Shown one piece after another: positions 50,128 to 57,905 of a stretch of DNA of 57,905 bases. A program made the position numbers and the translations under genes. The stretch's first letter is position 1. Each line of letters starts with the position of its first letter. The notes under the pieces are model-generated. The model worked only from the letters and a program-made list of their open reading frames with translations. It had not been told where the DNA came from and ran no database searches. This DNA comes from Thermococcus sp. (lineage in GTDB: Archaea > Methanobacteriota_B > Thermococci > Thermococcales > Thermococcaceae), in assembly GCA_027074805.1 (NCBI GenBank), contig JALTCK010000146.1, positions 1-57,905 on the forward strand. The letters are read 5' to 3'.

Positions 50128-51147
50128 ATGGAGCCAAGTGATAAAATTATGAACGCCATGACGGGACTCGGGTTCACGAAGTACGAGGTTCTCACATACT
50201 GGACTCTCCTTGTAAACGGTCCAAGCACTGCCAGGAAAATATCTGAGGAAAGTGGAATACCCTACAACAGGGTTTACGATACTGTGACCTCCCTCAAGGC
50301 ACGTGGTTTCGTTACCGAAGTGGAGGGAAGCCCACGTGTTTACGCAGCGTTCTCGCCATCGATAGCATTTATGAGGTTGAAGAGCGACATAGACGACCTC
50401 AGAAAGTTGTTTGAAGAGGAACTCTCAAAATCCAAGCGCAAAGGGCAGGAAAAACCAGCTATCTGGAGAACGACGGATATAAACGAGGCCATCGAGATGG
50501 TACGGGAGTCCATAGAGAGCAGTGAATACGAGATAATACTCGTGGCACCCGAGAAATTTCTAGAGGAAATTAAGGGGGACCTAGAAAATGCCCTTAAGAG
50601 GGGGGTTACTCTGTCAATATACACCGGTGGAGAAGCCTCGTTAAATGGGATTAGGGGAAAGGGAAACCTGTTCATAAGGAGGTTTCACAGGCTGAACCAT
50701 TTCATAGGGATGTTCGATGGAAAGGAGGTTATTGACATACAGAACATAGGGCTGAGGCCGAGAAATCCTCCGAGCTTTAAAGCAACGTATCCTGAGATTA
50801 TTTTTGCTCAGTATGCATTTGTTCGAGAGGCTTTTCAAGAATCAGAGCTTCTAATTGAAGACGTCAACAAAAAGCACGACGTCAGGTTTTTCACGACCTT
50901 CCATGCCGTTGACTTGATACGGAGGTATCTGCCACGCCAAAAGATATACGCGGAAATAGTGGGACGGAACTTATCAACTGGAGAGACTGAGACTCTGGCA
51001 GGTCAGGTGGTGGGTTATAGCGTCGTCCTGGAGGAGGGAATAGACAATTTTGATCTCAAAATCGATGGAAGTGTTGTGAAGGTTGGAGGAATGTTCGCCG
51101 TGTTGGAAGAGTATGAGAGCACGAAAATACGTCTCATACTTGAGTGA
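50128..51147 (+). CDS. TrmB-family sugar-sensing transcriptional regulator
   Basis: N-terminal TrmB wHTH (GFTKYEVLTYWTLLVNGPSTARKISEESGIPYNRVYDTVTSLKARGFV); start at ATG 50128. Confidence 0.9.
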   Translation: MEPSDKIMNAMTGLGFTKYEVLTYWTLLVNGPSTARKISEESGIPYNRVYDTVTSLKARGFVTEVEGSPRVYAAFSPSIAFMRLKSDIDDLRKLFEEELSKSKRKGQEKPAIWRTTDINEAIEMVRESIESSEYEIILVAPEKFLEEIKGDLENALKRGVTLSIYTGGEASLNGIRGKGNLFIRRFHRLNHFIGMFDGKEVIDIQNIGLRPRNPPSFKATYPEIIFAQYAFVREAFQESELLIEDVNKKHDVRFFTTFHAVDLIRRYLPRQKIYAEIVGRNLSTGETETLAGQVVGYSVVLEEGIDNFDLKIDGSVVKVGGMFAVLEEYESTKIRLILE

Positions 51148-51154
51148 GGTGTTG

Positions 51155-52264
51155 ATGATGGCCGGTGTCCGTCTCGTTGGAGTTTGGAAGGAGTTTGAGG
51201 GAGTAGTTGCCGTAAGGGATATGAACCTCGAAGTGAGAGATGGGGAGTTCATGATACTCCTCGGTCCGAGCGGGTGCGGGAAGACCACCACGCTCAGAAT
51301 GATAGCGGGTCTTGAGGAACCCACTAGGGGAAAGGTCTACATAGGGGAAGATCTCGTCGCCGATTCTGAAAAAGGCGTCTTTGTTCCGCCAAAGGACAGG
51401 GACATAGCAATGGTTTTCCAAAGTTATGCCCTTTATCCCCACATGACGGTCTACGATAACATGGCATTCCCCCTAAAGCTCAGGAAAGTCCCCAAAAAGG
51501 AGATAGATCAGCGTGTTAGGGAGGTGGCCGAACTACTCGGGCTTATGGAACTCCTCAGGAGAAAGCCCCGGGAGCTGAGCGGGGGTCAGAGACAGCGAGT
51601 GGCCCTTGGAAGGGCTATTATAAGAAAACCAAAGGTGTTCTTGATGGACGAGCCGCTCAGCAATCTCGATGCAAAACTCAGGGTAAAGATGAGGGCGGAG
51701 CTCAAAAAGCTCCAGAGGCATCTGGGGGTCACCACGATATACGTTACCCACGATCAGGTTGAAGCCATGACTATGGGTGACAGAATAGCCGTCATAAACG
51801 GAGGAATCCTTCAGCAGGTTGGTACGCCAGAAGAAGTTTACAACAGGCCATCAAACACTTTTGTTGCCGGATTCATTGGTACACCACCAATGAACTTCCT
51901 TGAGGGGACCCTTCTTGACGACGGTAGAGTGGACTTTGGAGACTTCCATCTAAGACTGACCGCAGGACAGCTGGAACTTGCCAGTGGCTACACGGGAAAA
52001 ACATTAACCCTCGGAATAAGGCCGGAGGACATATACGATGTGGACATCTCCCCCGTACACGATGAGGAGAACACGATAAGGGGCCGTGTGGACATTTTGG
52101 AAAACCTCGGAAACGAGAAAATCGTCCACGTGTCCCTGGGAGGATATTCCCTCACGGCCTCCCTTCCGCCGGAATCCCGGGTGGAGGAAGGTTCAGAGGT
52201 CGGGTTAGTGGTGAACATCAAGAGGGCCCACCTCTTCAATGAACACGGAGAAGCCCTGTTCTGA
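51155..52264 (+). CDS. Sugar ABC transporter ATP-binding protein (MalK/MsmK-like)
   Basis: Walker A GPSGCGKTT, LSGGQRQRVALGRA, Walker B VFLMDEPLSNLDA, C-terminal OB-like domain; start at ATG 51155. Confidence 0.94.
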   Translation: MMAGVRLVGVWKEFEGVVAVRDMNLEVRDGEFMILLGPSGCGKTTTLRMIAGLEEPTRGKVYIGEDLVADSEKGVFVPPKDRDIAMVFQSYALYPHMTVYDNMAFPLKLRKVPKKEIDQRVREVAELLGLMELLRRKPRELSGGQRQRVALGRAIIRKPKVFLMDEPLSNLDAKLRVKMRAELKKLQRHLGVTTIYVTHDQVEAMTMGDRIAVINGGILQQVGTPEEVYNRPSNTFVAGFIGTPPMNFLEGTLLDDGRVDFGDFHLRLTAGQLELASGYTGKTLTLGIRPEDIYDVDISPVHDEENTIRGRVDILENLGNEKIVHVSLGGYSLTASLPPESRVEEGSEVGLVVNIKRAHLFNEHGEALF

Positions 52265-52273
52265 GGTGAAAAC

Positions 52274-53734
52274 ATGCTGGCCGTTATCACTTTCACAGAT
52301 CCCCGACCAACATCTCTTTCATCAGAACGGGAGAGCGCAATGAAAGAAAAGCACGAGACTCTCGTGTCATTCCTGAGAAACAGCGGCTTTGACGTGATCG
52401 ATCTGAATTCGGAGCTCGGGAAATACTCTTCCCTCAAGGACGGCAGAAACTTTGGGATAGACTCAAAAGAGGAAAGCGTCAGGGCTGCAAGGATAGTTGC
52501 CTCGAAGGATGTTGCGGGGGCCATTATTGGACTCTGGCACTGGACAGAGAGCAATCTCGTAACGGCCTTTGCAAGGGAATCAAAGGTTCCGCTGCTCCTC
52601 TACGCGGATGACGATCCTGCATGGGCAGGTTCCACTTGCATAACATCTGTGGGGGCCTCTCTATGGGAGAGCTCCATACACGAGCACACCCTCAGGCACT
52701 TTAGGCTAAAAGGGGACACCTCTTCTCTTCTGAGTTGGGCTAGGGCCGCTGAAGCCGTTAGAGAGCTTTCAACCCGCCCCCTCCTTATCTTCGGATCCCC
52801 CTACACGTTAGGAATGGAGCACCTTATGGACGACATCCCAGGACTCAAACGTATGGTGGAAGATTTTCTGATGGTTGATCAGTACCTTATTGTGAAAAAG
52901 GCCGGAGAAATCGATGAGAAGAGGGTGGATGAATTCTACGAATGGCTGCTATCAAAAACGGAGGTTAAATTTGATGGAAGGATGCTGACACCCGAGAGTC
53001 TAAAGCGCCAAATACGGCTTTACTTGGCATCAAAGGAGTTAACCGACAAAAACGTTGCCGGGGTATCAATAAAGTGTCAGCCCGAGTTGAGTGAGGTCTA
53101 TGGAACCACAGCCTGCTTGATCCCTGCGTTTTTCCCCTTCCCCGTTGATGCAGAGGGAGAAAAAGGGGTAATACCTGCAACCTGTGAGGGGGATATTAAG
53201 GGCACAATCAGCTCCTCAATCCTCTACTTCCTGAGTCACAAACCTCCTCTCTTCGGGGACATAAAGTACCTCGACGACGACGTGGTCATAATAGCAAACT
53301 GTGGGGCATCTTCTCTCTATTATGCTAGATTAAGCGAAGACCCCGAGGAGAACCTCAGGGGAACGACGCTCCAGGGGCAGTGCCAGGGAAAAAGCGGGGC
53401 CGCACTCACATACCGCACACCCCCAGCAACCTTCACATTCGCGAGATTAATACGGAGAAACGGGAAGCATTACCTCCTCTATTTTCTCGGAGAGGGAGTT
53501 GAAATCGACGAGAAAATAGAAGAAAAGCTACTATGGGGTAAGCAATGGCCCCACACGGCTATCAAGAACCCCCTGGATAAAGAAACCTTTCTGAACGTCA
53601 TGGGTGCGAATCATCTCTCGGCTGTTCCGGGGGACTACATCCGGGAACTCTGGTTCATTGCAAGGATGTGGGGGATTAGGGGAATAAATCTAAACAATCC
53701 CTCCGATGTTAGGAGGTTCATCGAGGAGTTGTAA
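52274..53734 (+). CDS. L-fucose/L-arabinose isomerase-like sugar isomerase
   Basis: Fold-typical C-terminal half: GVSIKCQPELSEVYGTTACLIPAFF, GVIPATCEGDIKGTISSSILYFLSHKPPLFGDI, IIANCGASS. Confidence 0.8.
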   Translation: MLAVITFTDPRPTSLSSERESAMKEKHETLVSFLRNSGFDVIDLNSELGKYSSLKDGRNFGIDSKEESVRAARIVASKDVAGAIIGLWHWTESNLVTAFARESKVPLLLYADDDPAWAGSTCITSVGASLWESSIHEHTLRHFRLKGDTSSLLSWARAAEAVRELSTRPLLIFGSPYTLGMEHLMDDIPGLKRMVEDFLMVDQYLIVKKAGEIDEKRVDEFYEWLLSKTEVKFDGRMLTPESLKRQIRLYLASKELTDKNVAGVSIKCQPELSEVYGTTACLIPAFFPFPVDAEGEKGVIPATCEGDIKGTISSSILYFLSHKPPLFGDIKYLDDDVVIIANCGASSLYYARLSEDPEENLRGTTLQGQCQGKSGAALTYRTPPATFTFARLIRRNGKHYLLYFLGEGVEIDEKIEEKLLWGKQWPHTAIKNPLDKETFLNVMGANHLSAVPGDYIRELWFIARMWGIRGINLNNPSDVRRFIEEL

Positions 53735-53752
53735 TGCCTAAAGGTCTGGGAG

Positions 53753-55228
53753 TTATCTCAGATCTATTTTCACCTTTCCTTTGAAGTCCTTCTTCCATAG
53801 CTCGAAGCTCACTATCCCACTGAAGGTACTCAGGTCAATCACATTCCTTCCCTTATTGAGTTCGAAGACTTCTGACTCCGCCTCGGTAGCTGGCAGTGAG
53901 AGGTCGTACTCGTAAACTGTAAGCCTGTTGTCCTCGGAGAGCTTCAGGATCAGCCTCGGCTCGCGGTAGCCGTCGAGAGGGATACCTCCAAAAGTCCCCG
54001 CGTTGAAGTCCCTGGCGGCACTCGGGAGGGCGAGAGGGAGTGAGAAGCTCACGGCGGGTGGTCTCTCCTGAAGAACATTCTCATCAAGGATTACAATGTC
54101 CCTGTTACCTGTGTCAAAGGGCGTCGCCTCGGTCGAACTCGTGTTGGGTGCGGTATTCGTCGCCACGAGTATCTTTCCATCCATCTTTGCAATGCTCGTC
54201 ACTCTAGCTCCAAAGGCCGCCACTATCCTCACCATTGGGGGAGTTATGTAAACCAGCACGCTCGGGCCGACGATGGTGTTTGTCGCCTTCCACGCGAGCC
54301 CCTCGTACTCAACGCTCGGCCTGTAGACGGCATCGTGGTGAGCATTGAAGGCCGTTAGGATTCCGCCACCGACGTTCACCGCGTTCACACGGTAGGGGGA
54401 GTAGAGGGTGTAGAAGTCGAAGAGGCGGTAGAATCGGAACCCCTCGTCCATTAGGGGGTTGCCGGCAAAGAGGCCGCCCCTGACGAAGGCAAAGACCCTG
54501 TTGTAGGCGCTCGCCAAGTCTCCGTAGTCAGGTTTTACATAGACCCCTCCGTCGACGCTCCCCCCGAGGGGAAAGCTCTCCATTTTACCCGTTATCATGT
54601 CAAGGGCCATCATTTCCTTTAGGCCTTCCCTGAAGTTCCTTCCAATTCCAAAGAAGGCCACGTCATGAACCACAGCCCCTTTAAGGGAGGGCTTATCTGA
54701 GAGCCTCTCTATCTTCCCGGTCCTCCTATCTAGGGAGTAGATTCCAAGGTTTGCGTGACCATCCTCGCGCGGGAGGAGGAGCCTGTCACCGTAGGGATCG
54801 TAGATTATGTCGCTTATCTCCCCGGCCCAATCGGTTTCATGGTGGAGGGATTCCTTCCAGAGGAGCCTGATGGAGTCGTTCTCAGTGTCATAAACGTGAA
54901 CGTGCGAGTACTTGTTGTTGAAGAGTATTCTCCTATCTTCTCTGTAAACGGCAGGGGCGTGAACCCAGCCGCCGAAGTAGAGGAACTCATCTACACTCTC
55001 AACTGCGTTGTAAGTGTCGCCCCCGCTCGTTGGGGCGTTGCCCACGAGGGTGAAGTCGTAGAGCTTTTCCTTCCCAGACTTAACGTCGGTGAAGTGGGCT
55101 TGGGCCTCAAATGCCAAAGTGTAGTATAGAACTCCGTTGTGGTATCTAAGGCCAAATATCCCGCCGCTTCCCCATTCCGGTCCATAGCGGGGCGGAAAAC
55201 TGTAGTTCCTGAGAAGCATCCCATTCAT
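53753..55228 (-). CDS. DUF2139-like protein, paralog 2
   Basis: Likely start MNGMLLRNYSFPPRYGPEWGSGGIFGLRYHNGVLYYTLAFEAQAHF; high similarity to 43227..44663. Confidence 0.82.
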   Translation of the reverse strand: MNGMLLRNYSFPPRYGPEWGSGGIFGLRYHNGVLYYTLAFEAQAHFTDVKSGKEKLYDFTLVGNAPTSGGDTYNAVESVDEFLYFGGWVHAPAVYREDRRILFNNKYSHVHVYDTENDSIRLLWKESLHHETDWAGEISDIIYDPYGDRLLLPREDGHANLGIYSLDRRTGKIERLSDKPSLKGAVVHDVAFFGIGRNFREGLKEMMALDMITGKMESFPLGGSVDGGVYVKPDYGDLASAYNRVFAFVRGGLFAGNPLMDEGFRFYRLFDFYTLYSPYRVNAVNVGGGILTAFNAHHDAVYRPSVEYEGLAWKATNTIVGPSVLVYITPPMVRIVAAFGARVTSIAKMDGKILVATNTAPNTSSTEATPFDTGNRDIVILDENVLQERPPAVSFSLPLALPSAARDFNAGTFGGIPLDGYREPRLILKLSEDNRLTVYEYDLSLPATEAESEVFELNKGRNVIDLSTFSGIVSFELWKKDFKGKVKIDLR

Positions 55229-55247
55229 TTTTGTCACCGTTTTAAAT

Positions 55248-55271
55248 TTCCCGCGGGAACCTTTTAAGGTT
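55248..55271. promoter_or_regulatory. Adjacent palindromes TTCCCGCGGGAA and AACCTT-TT-AAGGTT in divergent promoter
   Basis: Both visible directly in the ~60 bp between DUF2139 paralog 2 and lrgA. Confidence 0.4.
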
Positions 55272-55289
55272 AAAGGTGGAGTCAATATC

Positions 55290-55637
55290 ATGAAGCCCTA
55301 CCGCGGACTGGCTATAATCTTCGGCTTTTACGCACTTGGGGAGTTCACGAGCTTTGCCCTCAATCTAACGATTCCGGGAAGTGTGCTTGGAATGCTCTTC
55401 CTCCTCGCTGCCCTTCTCACGGGGCTCCTCCGGTTGGAATGGGTGGAGGATGAGGCAGAGCTCTTCATCAGGAACATGAGCGTCATGTTCATTCCTCCGG
55501 GTGTCGGGATAGTAAGCTACATCGGGCTGATAAAGAGTCAGATGGTGCCCATCTCGGTTGCCATTGTGCTCAGCTTTCTAATAACCCTTCTCATCACTGC
55601 AAAAACCGTCGAGTTTCTTAGGAGGAATGAGGGATGA
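55290..55637 (+). CDS. lrgA: LrgA/CidA-family (holin-like) membrane protein
   Basis: 115 aa; IPGSVLGMLFLLAALLTG, EDEAELFIRNMSVMFIPPGVGIVSY. Confidence 0.9.
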   Translation: MKPYRGLAIIFGFYALGEFTSFALNLTIPGSVLGMLFLLAALLTGLLRLEWVEDEAELFIRNMSVMFIPPGVGIVSYIGLIKSQMVPISVAIVLSFLITLLITAKTVEFLRRNEG

Positions 55638-56308
55638 ATGCCCTCGGAATAACCCTAACTCTTGTGGTCTTCTACTTGTTCTCTGAACTCCACGCTAGGA
55701 AGAGGGCCTTTTACACAAATCCGGTCCTCCTGTCCATAATAACGATAGCACTCATTCTCAAATGGTTTGGGATACCCTACGGAAGTTATATGGACAGCGC
55801 GGTTATCCTTAAGTTTCTTCTTGGGCCAGCGGTAGTTAGCCTTGCGGTTCCGGTTTACAGGGGGAGGGGAACGATAAAAGCCTACGCGAAGGAGATAGTG
55901 GTCGGCATAGTCGTTGGAGGAACGACAGCAATCCTCACAGCGTTCTACATGGCCAAAGCCCTTGGGGGGAGTGAGAGGGTTCTCTTAAGCATTGCTCCAA
56001 AGAGCGTCACGACCGCGATAGCGATAGGGATAAGTGGCAAAATAGGCGGAATACCTGCTCTAACGGCGGTTCTTGTTATAACAACGGGTTTACTCGGCAA
56101 CGCCTTCGCCCCGGAGCTCCTGAGCCTCTTCAAAGTGAAAGACAGAATAGCGCGGGGTCTTGCCACCGGTGTTTCCTCCCACGGACTTGGGACGGCGAGG
56201 ATAATACTCGAGGATGAACTGGCAGGAGCTGTTAGCGGGCTGGCTATGGCACTTAACGGCGTCTTCACGGCCTTAATCCTTCCCTACCTCATCGAGGTCC
56301 TCAAGTAG
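55634..56308 (+). CDS. lrgB: LrgB/CidB-family membrane protein
   Basis: FLLGPAVVSLAVPVY, SIAPKSVTTAIAIGISGKIGGIPALTAVLVI, GVSSHGLGTARI. Confidence 0.93.
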   Translation: MNALGITLTLVVFYLFSELHARKRAFYTNPVLLSIITIALILKWFGIPYGSYMDSAVILKFLLGPAVVSLAVPVYRGRGTIKAYAKEIVVGIVVGGTTAILTAFYMAKALGGSERVLLSIAPKSVTTAIAIGISGKIGGIPALTAVLVITTGLLGNAFAPELLSLFKVKDRIARGLATGVSSHGLGTARIILEDELAGAVSGLAMALNGVFTALILPYLIEVLK

Positions 56309-56719
56309 GCACTCGCTTATGCGGAGTCTCCCGGAGGTGTCAAGAAAGAGCGTGAAGTCCCTCCTCGCGAGCCTGTCCTCAACGGGAGCGTGTTCAACCA
56401 GAAAGGCTATGATCTCGGCTGTGCTGTAGGGGACCTTGACACCGTAAACGTCGGCCTTTTTAAAGAGCTTCTCAGGGATCTCGAATATGTCCTCACCAGT
56501 TCTGACGTTGACGCTTATCTTTGAGTTTATCTGCTCCCACAGTATCAGCGTGTTTCTGGCCTTCTCGATCTTTTCCATCGCCCTCCTCTCGAGAATGCTG
56601 ATGTTCGCCCTGCTCGTCCCCAGGAGTTCTGCTATCTCACTCTGTTTCATACCCTTTGCCCTGAGACGCAGTATCCTAATCTGCTGCTCTGTGAGGAAGC
56701 TCTTCACTTTAAACACCAA
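56273..56719 (-). CDS. Tfx-family DNA-binding protein
   Basis: SFLTEQQIRILRLRAKGMKQSEIAELLGTSRANISILERRAMEKIEKARNTL; non-ATG (TTG/GTG) start. Confidence 0.88.
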   Translation of the reverse strand: MVFKVKSFLTEQQIRILRLRAKGMKQSEIAELLGTSRANISILERRAMEKIEKARNTLILWEQINSKISVNVRTGEDIFEIPEKLFKKADVYGVKVPYSTAEIIAFLVEHAPVEDRLARRDFTLFLDTSGRLRISECLLEDLDEVGKD

Positions 56720-56875
56720 GGTTTAACATTGATGAGATGATTAAAAAGTTTTCCGCTAGTCCATCCATTCCCAGCACCCCGCAAGGGCCCGCTTGGAGCA
56801 TTGAAAGTCACTAAAACCATCCCAATCAAGGTAAGGGAAAACCCTGGATGAATTTGCTGACAGAAACGGTTCTGG

Positions 56876-56953
56876 TGGTCCCGCGGCCCGGATTTGAACC
56901 GGGGACCTGCGGATCTACAGTCCGCCGCCGCTCCCAGGCTAGGCTACCGCGGG
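56876..56953 (-). tRNA. tRNA-Tyr (GUA), intronless, CCA encoded
   Basis: Minus strand CCCGCGG acceptor stem, GCGGA-CTGTAGA-TCCGC anticodon arm, CCCGG-TTCAAAT-CCGGG T arm, CCGCGGG-A-CCA. Confidence 0.95.
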
Positions 56954-57018
56954 ACCTCGATGCATAGTGCCCCGGGTAGGTTTATAAATTTTTCTGCCCA
57001 AAGGCGCCCGGTGAGAGA

Positions 57019-57609
57019 ATGGAAAGGATAGACTACTCCTACGATCCGGTAACGCTCGCCATGCCCCTGGCGGAGATGATAACGCGCCTCATCATCGAAA
57101 GGGGAAGGCTCCCGGGTGCAGATGATGTAAGGAAACTCCTGAGAGAACTCGGCCTTGAGGAACTTTACGCTGGAAGAGGGCTGGCCCTTCACAGGAACCG
57201 CTACTTCGTAACCCTTCTCCTCCCCCGGGAGGTGCTCGTCGTCGACATCATTCCCTCGAGCGGAGAGCTGAGCGACTCGGTTGAGGTAATGGCCTACCAC
57301 GATAGGGAGCTGGGGGCATTTATCGTCGAGATACTCCCCGCGAACGACCTCGAGTACGAGGGCAACATCGGCCTCGAGCCCGCGATAATAGATGAGAAGA
57401 CGCTCAAGTTGAAGAGCAGTCCGGTCTTCGGGCATTTTGAGGAGGAAAAGGAGGGTCTCTACCTCGTAATCGAGGGGGAAGCCTACGAGCTCTGGAAGGA
57501 TAGCGGGAAGCTGAGTGTTTGTCCGATCTGCGGTGGGGAGCTCGCCTGGAAGGGGGAGAGGGCCTACTGTCAGGACTGCGGCTACGGCGTCAAGGTGGTG
57601 AGAGGATGA
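57019..57609 (+). CDS. Zinc-ribbon-containing protein of unknown function
   Basis: C-terminal CPICGGELAWKGERAYCQDCGYG. Confidence 0.78.
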   Translation: MERIDYSYDPVTLAMPLAEMITRLIIERGRLPGADDVRKLLRELGLEELYAGRGLALHRNRYFVTLLLPREVLVVDIIPSSGELSDSVEVMAYHDRELGAFIVEILPANDLEYEGNIGLEPAIIDEKTLKLKSSPVFGHFEEEKEGLYLVIEGEAYELWKDSGKLSVCPICGGELAWKGERAYCQDCGYGVKVVRG

Positions 57610-57905
57610 GCAGGGCGATAAAGACCCAGCTGGTGAGGTACTCCCGCCTAGCCCACGAGCGCGGCTTAACTGCTGCCTTCGGCGGGAACCTGAGCATCAG
57701 GCAGGGAAACCTGATCTTCATCAAGGCCACCGGAGCGGTCATGGACGACATGACGGCCGAGCAGGTGGCGGTCATAGACATGGACGGGCGGCAAATCTCC
57801 GCGATAAGGCCCTCCTCGGAGTCCAGGCTTCACCTCGAGGTCTACAGGAAGAGGCCGGACGTGAAAGCCATAGCCCACCTCCATCCGCCGTACTCGATAA
57901 AGGCC
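57606..57905 (+). CDS. Class II aldolase/adducin family protein (fuculose-phosphate aldolase-like), truncated at window edge
   Basis: GLTAAFGGNLSIRQGNLIFIKATGAVMDDM and AIAHLHPPYS metal-binding motif. Confidence 0.88.
   Translation, partial: MSRAIKTQLVRYSRLAHERGLTAAFGGNLSIRQGNLIFIKATGAVMDDMTAEQVAVIDMDGRQISAIRPSSESRLHLEVYRKRPDVKAIAHLHPPYSIKA

Noticed and set aside
1-57905. CRISPR arrays, rRNA genes, IS elements or prophage
   Set aside because: No regularly spaced repeats, rRNA sequence, transposase or phage structural proteins seen.

Overview
Archaeal (Thermococcales, Thermococcus-like) chromosomal window, densely coding on both strands. Left to right: (1) 3'-truncated membrane-bound hydrogenase cluster mbhA-J (minus strand), divergent from a complete sulfhydrogenase operon hydBGDA, with SurR-type GTTn3AAC motifs between them; (2) a decayed VapBC-like toxin-antitoxin locus, then a run of Thermococcales-type secreted or anchored proteins of unknown function, with one frameshifted small membrane gene; (3) a MiaB-like tRNA methylthiotransferase, and a small secreted beta-rich protein next to a type I signal peptidase (TasA/SipW-like arrangement); (4) a surface metallophosphoesterase plus PiT/DUF47 phosphate uptake genes; (5) housekeeping genes: S9 peptidase, two DUF257 paralogs, M19 dipeptidase, Lrp regulator, RumA, MinD-like ATPase, pyrE, DNA ligase, pantoate kinase, NhaC, UDG; (6) a HEPN/MNT remnant; (7) a tetraether lipid synthase-like radical SAM protein with a small overlapping partner ORF; (8) a carbohydrate uptake/catabolism island (ABC importer, GH-A clan hydrolase, PfkB kinase, fucose/arabinose isomerase-like protein, TrmB-family regulator) flanked by two DUF2139-like paralogs, with a perfect palindrome not matching the known TGM motif at the divergent promoter; (9) lrgAB, Tfx-like regulator, tRNA-Tyr, and a 3'-truncated class II aldolase. 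Best candidates for undescribed biology are the DUF2139-containing sugar island with its operator, and the Tes partner ORF with its promoter palindrome. All family names are recognised from memory of sequence motifs; no database search was run.
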